Source: Hydrogenovibrio sp. UBA654 (GTDB lineage Bacteria; Pseudomonadota; Gammaproteobacteria; Thiomicrospirales; Thiomicrospiraceae). Taken from it: a stretch of 47,136 nt of DNA. The notes beneath the pieces are model-generated. The model had not been told where the DNA came from. It did not search any database and saw only the letters and a program-made list of their open reading frames with translations. The stretch is from the NCBI GenBank assembly GCA_002299585.1, contig DBOE01000088.1:1-47136 (forward strand), in the 5' to 3' direction. Shown one piece after another: positions 19,101 to 27,943 of the stretch. Positions within the stretch are counted from its first letter, which is position 1. Each line of letters opens with the position of its first letter. Position numbers and translations under genes: made by a program.

Positions 19101-20489
19101 TTACTTAAACCCTCTAGGAGGTAACATTCCGCCCATTCCTGGCATATTATTACCCATTCCAGCCATTCCTCGCAGCATCCCTTTCATCCCACCTTTAGAT
19201 ACTTTTTTCATCATTTTTTGCATCTGGGTAAACTGTTTCATCAATTTATTGATGTCTTGTACTCTTGTGCCAGATCCTGTAGCTATGCGTTTTTTCCTTG
19301 AGCCTTTTATAATAGCAGGATGAGCTCTTTCTTGTTTAGTCATTGAATGAATTATAGCTTCTAGGCGTTTAAACTCTTTTGCTACGACCTCGTCATTTAT
19401 TTTATCTTTCATTTGCGACATACCCGGAACTTTACCCATTAGCCCTCCTATACCACCCATATTATTTATTTGTTGTAATTGTTCTAAAAAATCTTCTAGG
19501 TCAAATTTACCTGTTTTTTGAATTTTTTTGGCAAATTTTTGAGCTTTTTTATGGTCAATTTTACTTTCTACATCCTCAATTAGAGACAATACATCTCCCA
19601 TACCAAAAATTCTGCTAGCCATTCTGTCTGGATGAAAGGCTTCAAGGGCTTCTAATTTTTCGCCAACACCAATAAATTTAATAGGTTTACCAGTTATTTC
19701 ACGAATAGATAATGCGGCTCCTCCACGAGCATCACCATCAGTTTTAGTTAGTATTACGCCAGTTAAAGGTAGGGCTTCATTAAATGCTTTCGCCGTATTA
19801 GCTGCATCTTGACCGGTCATAGAGTCAACAACAAACAGGGTTTCTATTGGCTTAACCGCACTATGCAGTTTTTTGATTTCTCCCATCATCTGTTCATCTA
19901 CATGCATACGACCTGCGGTATCTAAAATTAAGACATCAATAAATTGTTTTCTAGCTTCTTTGTGTGCTTTTTTGGCAATTTTAACTGGGCTTTCATTAGC
20001 CGATGATGGAAAGAAAACTGCCCCTACTTGGTTGGCTACTGTTTCTAGTTGTTTTATTGCCGCTGGTCGATAAACATCCACCGAAACTACCATTACTTTT
20101 TTCTTTTCTTTTTCTTGTAGGTATTTAGCTAATTTAGCTACTGAGGTGGTTTTACCAGCACCTTGTAAACCTGCCAACATTATTATAGCTGGAGGTTCTA
20201 CATTAAACTTTAATGGCTCTACTTGTTGACCCATTACTTCACTTAACTGCTCTCGAACTATTTTTATAAATGCTTGACCTGGGTTTAGACTAGTTGAAAC
20301 TTCTTTGCCAATTGCTCTTTGCTGTACTTTATCTATAAAAGGTTTTATTACAGGCAGAGCAACATCAGCTTCTAACAATGAGCGTCTTACATCACGAATT
20401 GCATCTTTTATATTTTCTTCTGTTAAGCGACCTTGCCCTATTATGTTTTTAAAAGATTTAGACAAGCGTTCCGATAAATTATCAAACAT
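19101..20489 (-). CDS. ffh: Signal recognition particle protein Ffh
   Basis: SRP54 GTPase that binds signal sequences with 4.5S RNA and targets inner-membrane proteins. The 462-residue protein has the N domain, the G domain (GLQGAGKTTSVAKLA, VDVYRPAAIKQL, DTAGRMHVDE, TKTDGDARGGAAL) and a methionine-rich M domain ending GMGGMLPPRGFK. The neighbouring, divergently transcribed ypjD-corB pair is the usual gammaproteobacterial context. The 94-base gap to ypjD must hold two divergent promoters, but I see no clear consensus pair. Confidence 0.97.
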   Translation of the reverse strand: MFDNLSERLSKSFKNIIGQGRLTEENIKDAIRDVRRSLLEADVALPVIKPFIDKVQQRAIGKEVSTSLNPGQAFIKIVREQLSEVMGQQVEPLKFNVEPPAIIMLAGLQGAGKTTSVAKLAKYLQEKEKKKVMVVSVDVYRPAAIKQLETVANQVGAVFFPSSANESPVKIAKKAHKEARKQFIDVLILDTAGRMHVDEQMMGEIKKLHSAVKPIETLFVVDSMTGQDAANTAKAFNEALPLTGVILTKTDGDARGGAALSIREITGKPIKFIGVGEKLEALEAFHPDRMASRIFGMGDVLSLIEDVESKIDHKKAQKFAKKIQKTGKFDLEDFLEQLQQINNMGGIGGLMGKVPGMSQMKDKINDEVVAKEFKRLEAIIHSMTKQERAHPAIIKGSRKKRIATGSGTRVQDINKLMKQFTQMQKMMKKVSKGGMKGMLRGMAGMGNNMPGMGGMLPPRGFK

Positions 20490-20583
20490 AGTATTTCCGT
20501 TATAGTTATTTAAATGTCTACTTTATATTTATAATTAGACTTTCTCCATTATAATAACATCTTAAACTACTAGGAATGACTAA

Positions 20584-21381
20584 ATGTTAATTGGTACTGT
20601 GGCAGCGATTGTATCTAGCTTGTTATATTTTTATATTTCATATATTTTATGGAATAAACTAGCTTCAACAAACTCTGCTTCTATTGCTTGGTCTAGAAGC
20701 CGTTTTCTTTGGTATGTGATTATAGCAGCAACACTACAGCTTGTTTCTTTCTCTGGTTTTCTAGTTAACACGCAGTTTATTAATTTGGATTTAAGTATTG
20801 TTCTTTCTTTAATAACTTGGCTGTCCGTTATTACTTTATTAACCACAAATTTAAAACAATCTACTGAAAACTTAGGTATTTTTATTTTTCCTTTCGCTGG
20901 CTTGACGACTATTTTAATTTTTTTACCCTCTGAAACTGAGATAATAACTATTGAATTAGCTAGCCATGTACTATTGTCTATTGGAGCTTATAGCATCATG
21001 GGCTTGGCGAGTGCTCAAGCTATTTTATATTCGGTACAAGAAAAGAAATTTCGCCAAAAAAAACTAACTACTTTATTTAAAAGCTTGCCCCCCTTGCAAG
21101 TCATGGAATCTATAATGATTCAGTTTTTAGCGATTGGCTTTATTTTACTAACTCTTTCTTTAATAACTGGCTTTATTTTTCTTGAAGATATGTTTGCTCA
21201 ACACCTAGTACATAAAACTTTTTTTGCTATTTTATCTTGGCTCGTTTACGGCATTTTTTTAACAGGACACTATAAGTTTGGCTGGCGAGGGCAAATTGCT
21301 ACTAAATTCACTATTTGGGCTTATTTTTTGTTGGTTATAAGTTACATTGGCACACAAATAATTTTAATGTATATAATATAA
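20584..21381 (+). CDS. Inner membrane protein of the CcsA/HemX type (YpjD-like)
   Basis: A 265-residue, eight-helix membrane protein similar to YpjD and the CcsA/HemX cytochrome c assembly family. Conserved features are LASHVLLSIGAYSIMGLASAQA, the segment LPPLQVMESIM, and HKTFFAILSWLVYGIFLTGHYKFGWRG, with histidines placed as in the family. YpjD has been linked to magnesium/cobalt handling (CorE) by its constant pairing with the next gene; its direct function is not settled. A C6 run at 21088-21093 is in frame. Confidence 0.85.
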   Translation: MLIGTVAAIVSSLLYFYISYILWNKLASTNSASIAWSRSRFLWYVIIAATLQLVSFSGFLVNTQFINLDLSIVLSLITWLSVITLLTTNLKQSTENLGIFIFPFAGLTTILIFLPSETEIITIELASHVLLSIGAYSIMGLASAQAILYSVQEKKFRQKKLTTLFKSLPPLQVMESIMIQFLAIGFILLTLSLITGFIFLEDMFAQHLVHKTFFAILSWLVYGIFLTGHYKFGWRGQIATKFTIWAYFLLVISYIGTQIILMYII

Positions 21382-21426
21382 AAAAAGTATATAATCATTT
21401 TTCGATTAACTATTAAATAAATTATC

Positions 21427-22704
21427 TTGAATAGTCTCTCATTATCCGTTCTATTTTCCCTTTTAATTTTAATGCTTATCTTGTCTGCTCTCTTTTCTAG
21501 CTCAGAAACAGGCATGATGGCAATAAATAAATACCGCTTAAAACATAAAGCTAATGAAGGTAATAAAGGTGCTATTAAGGTATTAAAACTTCTAGAAAGC
21601 CCTGATAGATTGCTAGGTGTAATTTTACTTGGTAATAATTTTGTTAATATTTTTGCCTCTTCTATAGCAACCGTTATTGCGATAGAATTAATGGGAGAAG
21701 CGGGTATTGCTCTTGCCGCTGGTCTGCTTACCCTAACGGTATTAATTTTTTCAGAGGTAGCTCCTAAAACTTTAGCGGCACTATACCCCGAAAGAGTTGC
21801 CTACCCTGCTGCTTATATCCTTGAACCTTTATTAAAAATATTATCACCAATTATTTGGTTTGTTAATTTTTTTGCCAATTCAATACTCGCCATTTTTGGT
21901 ATTAAGGTAAAAGATCAAACTAATGATGAGCATTCTTTAAGCCACGAAGAACTAGCAACCTTAATTAAAGAAGCTACAGGTAAACTACCTAAACAATACC
22001 GCTCTATGCTAACAGGCATAATGCAGCTAGAAAGAACTAGTGTTGAAGATGTAATGATCCCTAAACAAGATATTTATGGTATTGATGTTAACTTATCAAT
22101 CGAAAAAATTACTAAGCTCATTATTAAGTCTCCATTTACACGAATTCCTGTATATAGATCTAGTATTGATGATGAGCTAATCGGCATAATTAATCTTAAA
22201 AGAATATTAGGAGTAATTAGCAATGGTGAACTTAGTTTAAAAGATATTGTAAAGCTTGCTCGCCCTGGGTATTTTATCCCTGAAACAACAACTTTAAATA
22301 CTCAACTTAATAATTTTAACCATAATAAAAGAAAAATGGGTTTAATCGTTGATGAATATGGTAATTTGCAAGGGTTATTAACCATGGAAGATTTACTAGA
22401 GGAAATTGTTGGTAACCTAAATACAGATACTAGAACAAAATCAACCATTGATGCTTACCGAGAAAAAGAAGGATCCATTTTATCAGACGCTACTGAATTT
22501 ATCCGTGATATAAATCGTACATTTGAAGTAGAACTACCGACAAATGGCCCTAAAACTTTAAATGGATTAATTCAAGAAACCATGGAAACTTTACCAAATT
22601 TAGGAACTTGCATTAAAATTGATAATTACTGCCTTGAAGTAACTAAAATCTCTAAACACCAAATAGAACAAGTAAAAATAACAATCATAAAAAACCTAGA
22701 GTAA
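21427..22704 (+). CDS. CNNM/CorC-family transporter (YfjD/CorB-like)
   Basis: A 425-residue DUF21 membrane protein with about four N-terminal helices (SSETGMMAINKYRLK follows helix 1), then a paired CBS domain (VEDVMIPKQDIYGID to NLQGLLTMEDLLEEIVGN) and a C-terminal CorC_HlyC domain. Family members take part in magnesium or cobalt efflux. The start appears to be TTG at 21427; an ATG lies 15 codons downstream inside the first helix, which would shorten it unusually. It follows the YpjD-like gene by 45 bases. Confidence 0.88.
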   Translation: MNSLSLSVLFSLLILMLILSALFSSSETGMMAINKYRLKHKANEGNKGAIKVLKLLESPDRLLGVILLGNNFVNIFASSIATVIAIELMGEAGIALAAGLLTLTVLIFSEVAPKTLAALYPERVAYPAAYILEPLLKILSPIIWFVNFFANSILAIFGIKVKDQTNDEHSLSHEELATLIKEATGKLPKQYRSMLTGIMQLERTSVEDVMIPKQDIYGIDVNLSIEKITKLIIKSPFTRIPVYRSSIDDELIGIINLKRILGVISNGELSLKDIVKLARPGYFIPETTTLNTQLNNFNHNKRKMGLIVDEYGNLQGLLTMEDLLEEIVGNLNTDTRTKSTIDAYREKEGSILSDATEFIRDINRTFEVELPTNGPKTLNGLIQETMETLPNLGTCIKIDNYCLEVTKISKHQIEQVKITIIKNLE

Positions 22705-22713
22705 TAACAATAA

Positions 22714-23514
22714 ATGTTTACCCAAGAAGATGAGTGGCAAAAATTAAAAAATGGTATAAAAAATCTAGCACTTATAGAAGTCCTTAGTAGATTCAACAAA
22801 ATCGGCTATGAAACAAAGTCAGACGGCAGCTTATTAACCGCAGCAGATACACAAATGCAGTTTGCTTGCCACAAGTTTTTAACCAATAACTGGCCACAAT
22901 TTTCTTTCTTAGGTGAGGAATCAACCACTCAACAACAAATAAAAGCATTAGATTCAACTAGTGGTTGTTGGATACTTGATCCGGTTGATGGCACTAGCAA
23001 CTTTGCTAGTGGTATCCCTATCTTCACAGTTTCTCTTGCTTTAATTGTTAATAAAAAAATTGTTGCAGGTTTAGTTTATGATCCAAACCAAGATGAAATG
23101 TTTGCTGCAAGAATAAATTTAGGTGCCGAGTTAAATAATCAACCTTTAATCTCTAAAACCACTAAAGAAAAACTTAGCCAATGTACAGCTATAGTCGATT
23201 TTAAAAGATTACCCTACTCTTTGTCTAACGCTATAATCAGCAAATCACCTTTCGCTTCACAAAGAAGCATAGGTTCTGTGGCTTTAGACTGGTGCTGGAT
23301 AGCAGCAGGTCGTGGGCAATTATATTGTCATGGAGCCCAAAATCTTTGGGACTATGCTGCTGGATACTTAATATTAACAGAGACTGGCGGACATAACTAT
23401 ACCTTTACTAAGGAAGATGTAATGTTGGCAAAAATAATAAAGCGTTCTGTGATTGCTGCCACTAATAAAAACTTATTTAAACTTTGGCAAGATTATATCT
23501 TTAAAAATCTATAG
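22714..23514 (+). CDS. Inositol monophosphatase family protein
   Basis: A 266-residue metal-dependent sugar or inositol phosphatase. The metal-binding motifs are visible: GEES (motif 1 Glu), WILDPVDGTSNFASGIP (motif A) and LWDYAAGYLILTETGG (motif B). The substrate cannot be fixed from sequence; it could be inositol-1-phosphate, a fructose bisphosphate or a nucleotide phosphate. It starts 9 bases after the corB-like stop, so it is likely in the same transcript. Confidence 0.88.
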   Translation: MFTQEDEWQKLKNGIKNLALIEVLSRFNKIGYETKSDGSLLTAADTQMQFACHKFLTNNWPQFSFLGEESTTQQQIKALDSTSGCWILDPVDGTSNFASGIPIFTVSLALIVNKKIVAGLVYDPNQDEMFAARINLGAELNNQPLISKTTKEKLSQCTAIVDFKRLPYSLSNAIISKSPFASQRSIGSVALDWCWIAAGRGQLYCHGAQNLWDYAAGYLILTETGGHNYTFTKEDVMLAKIIKRSVIAATNKNLFKLWQDYIFKNL

Positions 23515-23536
23515 CTTCCAATAATATCCCTAAAAA

Positions 23537-24901
23537 TTACATAAACTCTAAAGCCTGCTGTAGGCTTGTTACTGGATATATTTCCATTCCAGAAATGCCT
23601 CCTTTTGGCATATTTGCTTGTGGAATAATTGCCTTTTTAAAGCCATGTTTTACCGCTTCAAAAAGCCTTTCTTGACCGCTGAGAACTGGCCGTATTTCTC
23701 CTGCTAAACCCACTTCACCAAAAATAATTAGCTCTTGGGATAAGGGCTTGTTATGTAAACTTGACATAACCGCAGCTAATACCGCTAAGTCTGCACTTGT
23801 TTCATTAACTTTTACCCCACCTACTACATTTACATACACATCTTGATCTGAAACCTGGATACCAGCATGTCTATGTAAAACAGCTAGTAACATTGCTATA
23901 CGATTATTATCTAAACCGACAGTTACTCTTTTAGGAGCTCCATAGGGAGATTCATCAACCAGTGCTTGTATTTCTACTAATAATGGGCGCGAGCCTTCCC
24001 AAACAACCATTACTATCGAACCTGATGAAACTTCATCGCCTCTTGATAAAAAAATTGCCGAAGGGTTCTTTATCTGCTTCATTCCTTTATCAGTCATGGC
24101 AAAAACACCTAATTCATTAACCGCTCCAAAGCGATTTTTAATAGCACGAAGAGTTCTAAAACGACTATCAGAATTTCCTTCTAAAAATATTACCGTATCA
24201 ACTATATGCTCTAAAACTCTTGGTCCTGCTACTTCTCCAGATTTAGTTACATGTCCTACTAAAAATATCATTACATTATTTTGTTTAGCATACCGAGTAA
24301 TAAAGGCAGCCGTTTCTCTAACTTGCGATACTCCACCAGCTGCTCCAGATATTTCAGCTAGTTGCATAGTTTGAATTGAATCTATAACCATTATTTTAGG
24401 CTTTTCATTTTCAGCAGCAACTATGATTGCTTCCACATCTGTTTCAGCTAACAACTTTATTGAACTAACATGTAAATCCATTCTTTTTGCACGCATTGCC
24501 ACTTGCTGCAAGGACTCTTCCCCCGTTACATATAATACTGGGTAGGTCTCACTTAATTCACATGAAATTTGCAGCAATATTGATGATTTACCAACTCCAG
24601 GATCACCACCAATAAGCACAACTGAACCAGGAACTATTCCACCACCTAAAACCCGATCAAATTCTTGTTGTTTAGAAATAATCCTCGATACTTCGGATAG
24701 TTCAATATCATTTATTAATAGTGCTTTATTGCGAACCTCTCCAGCATATCCAGTAGTAACTTGTTTTCTAATACTGGCTGATAAAATTTTAAATTCTTTA
24801 AGTACATTCCACTCATGGCAAACTTTACATTGCCCTTGCCATTGATTATATTCAGCTCCACATTGAGTACACACAAAAGAGGTTTTTATTTTTTTTGCCA
24901 T
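23537..24901 (-). CDS. radA: DNA repair protein RadA
   Basis: RecA-related branch migration helicase in recombinational repair. The 454-residue protein has an N-terminal zinc finger (CTQCG...CKVC), Walker A GGDPGVGKSS, Walker B VMVIDSIQT-like (IMVIDSIQTM), the family-specific KNRFG motif, and a C-terminal Lon-protease-like domain. It is convergent with the inositol phosphatase gene (23514), with only 22 bases between. Confidence 0.97.
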   Translation of the reverse strand: MAKKIKTSFVCTQCGAEYNQWQGQCKVCHEWNVLKEFKILSASIRKQVTTGYAGEVRNKALLINDIELSEVSRIISKQQEFDRVLGGGIVPGSVVLIGGDPGVGKSSILLQISCELSETYPVLYVTGEESLQQVAMRAKRMDLHVSSIKLLAETDVEAIIVAAENEKPKIMVIDSIQTMQLAEISGAAGGVSQVRETAAFITRYAKQNNVMIFLVGHVTKSGEVAGPRVLEHIVDTVIFLEGNSDSRFRTLRAIKNRFGAVNELGVFAMTDKGMKQIKNPSAIFLSRGDEVSSGSIVMVVWEGSRPLLVEIQALVDESPYGAPKRVTVGLDNNRIAMLLAVLHRHAGIQVSDQDVYVNVVGGVKVNETSADLAVLAAVMSSLHNKPLSQELIIFGEVGLAGEIRPVLSGQERLFEAVKHGFKKAIIPQANMPKGGISGMEIYPVTSLQQALEFM

Positions 24902-24936
24902 TATTAATCCCTAATGATTAGAAGTTAAAATTATAA

Positions 24937-24970
24937 ACAAAAAAGCCACTTTTTAAAGTGGCTTTTTTGT
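24937..24970. terminator. Bidirectional rho-independent terminator
   Basis: A 15-bp inverted repeat (ACAAAAAAGCCACTT with its complement) around a 4-base loop, with A and T runs at the ends. It separates petC from radA, both on the minus strand, and would end the pet transcript. Confidence 0.88.
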
Positions 24971-24987
24971 AATAAAATCATACTGTC

Positions 24988-25151
24988 TTAAGGAGACTTT
25001 GATTAAGTAGGGTTAGAATTAAACTGAGAAAAAAGTGTCGCTATTTTTGCTGAAGTGAGGCGTAATAGCTAGCCATTGCAACGAACTGCAGTAAAAATAT
25101 CGGCTCTTTTTGCCAGCATAAAATAATCATACTTGTTCAGAGGCTCCTTAA
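24988..25151. mobile_element. 164-bp TTAA-ended inverted-repeat element (MITE-like), copy 2
   Basis: Read on the minus strand it starts TTAAGGAGCCTCTGAACAAG and shares both flanking thirds with the copy at 11127-11225. An additional middle part contains cgtaatagctagccattgcaacg (25061-25083), a degenerate palindrome related to that at 41482-41523. The two halves are imperfect inverted copies of each other, so the whole could fold into a long hairpin. It has no coding capacity. TTAA lies at both ends, and the one at 25148-25151 supplies the petC stop codon. Confidence 0.75.
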
Positions 25152-25807
25152 TGCTTTATGTCTTTCCAATATTCTCTTTTAAGTAAATAAACAAGAATAA
25201 ACAAAATAAATAAGAATAACATTACTTTCCAACCTAAATGTTGGCGTTTTAGTTTAGCTGGTTCTCCAACGTATTCTAAAAAATTTACTATATTTCTTAC
25301 ATCTTCATCATACTTTTCTAAACTAGCTTCATCTTTTGGCTTAGGCATTATATTTGGCATTGCAACACCCAGAAAAACTCTGTTATCCCACTTTCCTGTA
25401 GTAGTATTTAACTCAAAAGATCTGAGAAAAGAAAAAATATAATCTGTACCTTTTAGCCTTGAAATAAGAGATAGGTCTGGTATTTTGGTACCAAAAGCAG
25501 CCTGTGCCACTGTTTCTGACATAGAACCAATTATATTATCGACTACCTTATTATTCACTTTACCTAATTTTTTGAGAACTTCCTCATCTGTCCAGCCTAA
25601 ATCTCTGGCAACACGATTGTAGCGCATATATTTTACAGAGTGGCAAGACATACACCTAGTAGCAAATAAGATAGCTCCCTTTTGCAAGGAAGTTTTATCA
25701 CTCAAAATATTATTAGCCCGCTCTAAGTGAACAGAACCACTTGCCACAGCCATTACATGGTTAAAAATTAAAAACAAAGCCACTATTACAATATTATATT
25801 TTTTCAT
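25148..25807 (-). CDS. petC: Cytochrome c1 of the bc1 complex
   Basis: Membrane-anchored heme c subunit passing electrons from the Rieske protein to soluble cytochrome c. The 219-residue product has a signal peptide (MKKYNIVIVALFLIFNHVMAVA), heme motif CMSCHSVKYMRYNR, a probable Met ligand in GVAMPNIM, and a C-terminal anchor followed by REYWKD. The frame is intact, unlike petA and petB upstream. Its start overlaps the petB stop (TAATG). If the lesions upstream are real, this gene may be expressed without a functional complex. Confidence 0.93.
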   Translation of the reverse strand: MKKYNIVIVALFLIFNHVMAVASGSVHLERANNILSDKTSLQKGAILFATRCMSCHSVKYMRYNRVARDLGWTDEEVLKKLGKVNNKVVDNIIGSMSETVAQAAFGTKIPDLSLISRLKGTDYIFSFLRSFELNTTTGKWDNRVFLGVAMPNIMPKPKDEASLEKYDEDVRNIVNFLEYVGEPAKLKRQHLGWKVMLFLFILFILVYLLKREYWKDIKH

Positions 25808-27032
25808 TAAGTAACTCTCTCAGGAACTGGCTTAGTTTTTTCTCTTGCTGATGTAAAGGGCAAAATAACAAAAAATAAAAAATAAATAGCCGTAAATACT
25901 CTTGCTAGCTGAGTTAATTCAGTAGTTGCAGGCTGTGTTCCTAACCAGCCTAAAACAATGAAACTAATAACAAATATAGCCAATAAAATTTTAAACGACA
26001 AGCCTCTATAGCGAATTGATTTTACCTTACATCTATCTAACCAAGGCATTGCAAATAAAACTGCAATAGCACCACCCATAGCTAGTACACCAGTTAATTT
26101 ATCTGGTATTGCCCTTAAAATTGCATAAAAAGGAGTAAAGTACCAGACAGGTGCTATATGATCAGGAGTTTTTAACGGATTAGCTGGTTCAAAGTTCGCA
26201 GCTTCAAGGAAGTACCCCCCCCCCTTCTGGCACATAAAACACCACAAATGAGAATAAAAATAAAAACACCACAATTCCAACAGCATCTTTCATTGTATAG
26301 TAGGGGTGAAAATGAATGCCATCAAGAGGCAAGCCTTCTTCATTTTTGTATTTTTTAATTTCTACACCATCAGGATTATTTGAACCAACTTGATGCAGTG
26401 CGACTATGTGCATAAAGATTAAAACAACCAAAACTAAAGGTAAAGCTATAACATGTAAAGCAAAAAATCTATTTAGAGTAACATCGGAAATCACATAATC
26501 TCCCTTTACCCATATAGCCAAATCAGGGCCTAAAACTGGGATAGCTCCAAACAACGAAATAATAACTTGAGCACCCCAAAAGGACATTTGTCCCCAGGGT
26601 AATAAATATCCCATAAAAGCTTCTGCCATAAGTACAAGAAATAGTAACATTCCTATTATCCACACTAATTCTCGTGGCTCTTTATAAGAACCATAAAGTA
26701 GCCCTCGCATCATATATGACTATAAAAAATGCAGATGCTCCTGTAGAATGTAAATACCTAATTAACCAACCCCACTCTACATCTCGCATAATGTATTTAA
26801 TAGAGTTGAATGCTTCTGCTGCACTAGGCTTATAATTCATGGTTAACCAAATACCCGTTACTAGCTGATTTACGAAAACTAATAATGCGATTGAGCCAAA
26901 AAGGTACCAAAGATTAAAGTTTTTAGGAGCATAATACTCCCCTACATGATAGTTCCAGGTATTAATTAAGGGATAGCGTTTATCTAACCATCCTAGTAGA
27001 CCCGTTGCTATAGGTGTTGTTTTGACTTCCAT
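25807..27032 (-). pseudogene. petB: Cytochrome b of the bc1 complex, broken by two frame lesions
   Basis: Three collinear frames together cover a standard cytochrome b of about 410 residues. Frame 1 (27032 to about 26720) runs through RYLHSTGASAFFIVIY. Frame 2 (26713 to about 26215) starts MMRGLLYGSYKEPRELVW and includes the helix D histidines (FALHV, FMHIV). Frame 3 (to 25807) continues GGYFLEAANFEPANPLKTPDHIAPVWYF. The first junction, near 26717, lacks 8 bases compared with the expected IY-x-H-MMRG, so the heme-ligating His of helix B is missing. The second junction is a G10 run (minus strand, 26215-26224) where 6 or 9 would keep frame. Either the gene is dead or the sequence has errors; an 8-base loss is less typical of sequencing error than the G-run change. 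Confidence 0.85.
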
Positions 27033-27641
27033 TAAACAATACCTTCTTTTGGATTCTCACCAATCCTAATCATAGTCTCTGATAAATAATTATAAGGAGG
27101 TATTTCTAAGTTTATAGGTGCAGGAACTCCTTTAAAAACTCGCCCAGCTAAATCAAAAGATGAACCATGACATGGGCAGTAAAACCCCCCCTTTCCAGTT
27201 TTTAGCCATATCTGCAGAATTAACTGACGGTCGATATAAAGGTGCACATCCCAAATGGGTACATACACCAATAACTACCAAATATTCTGGCTTGAATGAT
27301 CTAAATTTATTTTTAGCAAACTTAGGTTGTGCAGATGATTCGGACTCAAAGTCCCTTAATTCTTCTTTTAATTCATTAAGCATCGATAGCATTTCTGGAG
27401 TTCTACGAATAATCCAAACAGGCTTGCCACGCCATGCAATAGTTAACATTTGCCCTAGTTGCATTTTACTTATATTAACATCAACTGGTGCTCCAGCCGC
27501 TTTTACCTTTTCACTTGGTTGCCAATATCCAACAAAAGGTACAGCAACAAATGTTGCACCTATGGCTCCCATAACCCCCGTAGCACCTGTTAATAACTTG
27601 CGACGATCTATATTGACTTCATAACGTTCTACACTTGACAT
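27032..27641 (-). pseudogene. petA: Rieske iron-sulfur protein of the bc1 complex, frameshifted
   Basis: Electron-transfer subunit of the bc1 complex. The N-terminal part has a twin-arginine-like DRRKLLTGATGVMGAIGATF membrane anchor and the first cluster motif CTHLGC; the second motif CPCHGSSFDLAGRV is in another frame. The switch occurs in a G7 run (27185-27191, minus strand) after NWK; six G would give the expected KGGFYCPCHG. With one G removed the protein is 202 residues, normal for the family. The ATG at 27641 (MSSVERYEV) is preferred to an upstream TTG. Its stop overlaps the petB start. As read, translation ends shortly after the lesion, losing half of the cluster ligands. Confidence 0.85.
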
Positions 27642-27712
27642 ATTAATTCTACTCACCAATTCTAATTTTCATTATCATAGTAATAAATACTAGTATATAA
27701 AAATAAACGACT

Positions 27713-27731
27713 TAATAACTGCCAATTATTT
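27713..27731. repeat. Fragment shared with the repeat at 41430-41584
   Basis: The 19 bases taataactgccaattattt recur exactly, inverted, near 41560 inside another repeat element. It lies upstream of petA in the 302-base gap 27642-27943, which otherwise holds a hairpin and a TIR-like end but no gene. Confidence 0.5.
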
Positions 27732-27794
27732 ATGGCAACACTATCCTACAAGACTTAAATCAGAAACTCCTCAGAATTATTATATCAAAAATAT

Positions 27795-27851
27795 GGATGC
27801 TTAATAAATCAACACTTTTTATATGAGTAATAAATTGTTTTATAAGCATCC
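27795..27851. repeat. Spaced inverted repeat with adjacent GTAGTAGT tandem
   Basis: GGATGCTTA (27795-27803) pairs with TAAGCATCC (27843-27851) across 39 bases of very AT-rich sequence. Just downstream, 27872-27890 repeats gtagtagt in tandem. Neither looks like a classical terminator. They lie between the petA start and the nif3 stop and could belong to a degraded insertion. Confidence 0.4.
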
Positions 27852-27922
27852 TTAATGCATTACTATAAATAATGTAGTAGTGTAGTAGTGTACAGAGTGA
27901 GCTTTCAGCAAATTTTATTTTG

Positions 27923-27939
27923 GTTGTTAAGTGCCTCCT
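27923..27939. repeat. 17-bp TIR-like end next to nif3 stop
   Basis: gttgttaagtgcctcct is identical to 47-63 at the pnp 3' end. It lies 4 bases beyond the nif3 stop codon (27944-27946), another case of the repeat end adjoining the end of a gene. Confidence 0.5.
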
Positions 27940-27943
27940 AAAG

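Noticed and set aside
27872..27890. CRISPR-like short tandem
   Set aside because: Only about two and a half units of gtagtagt without spacers; no cas genes are present.
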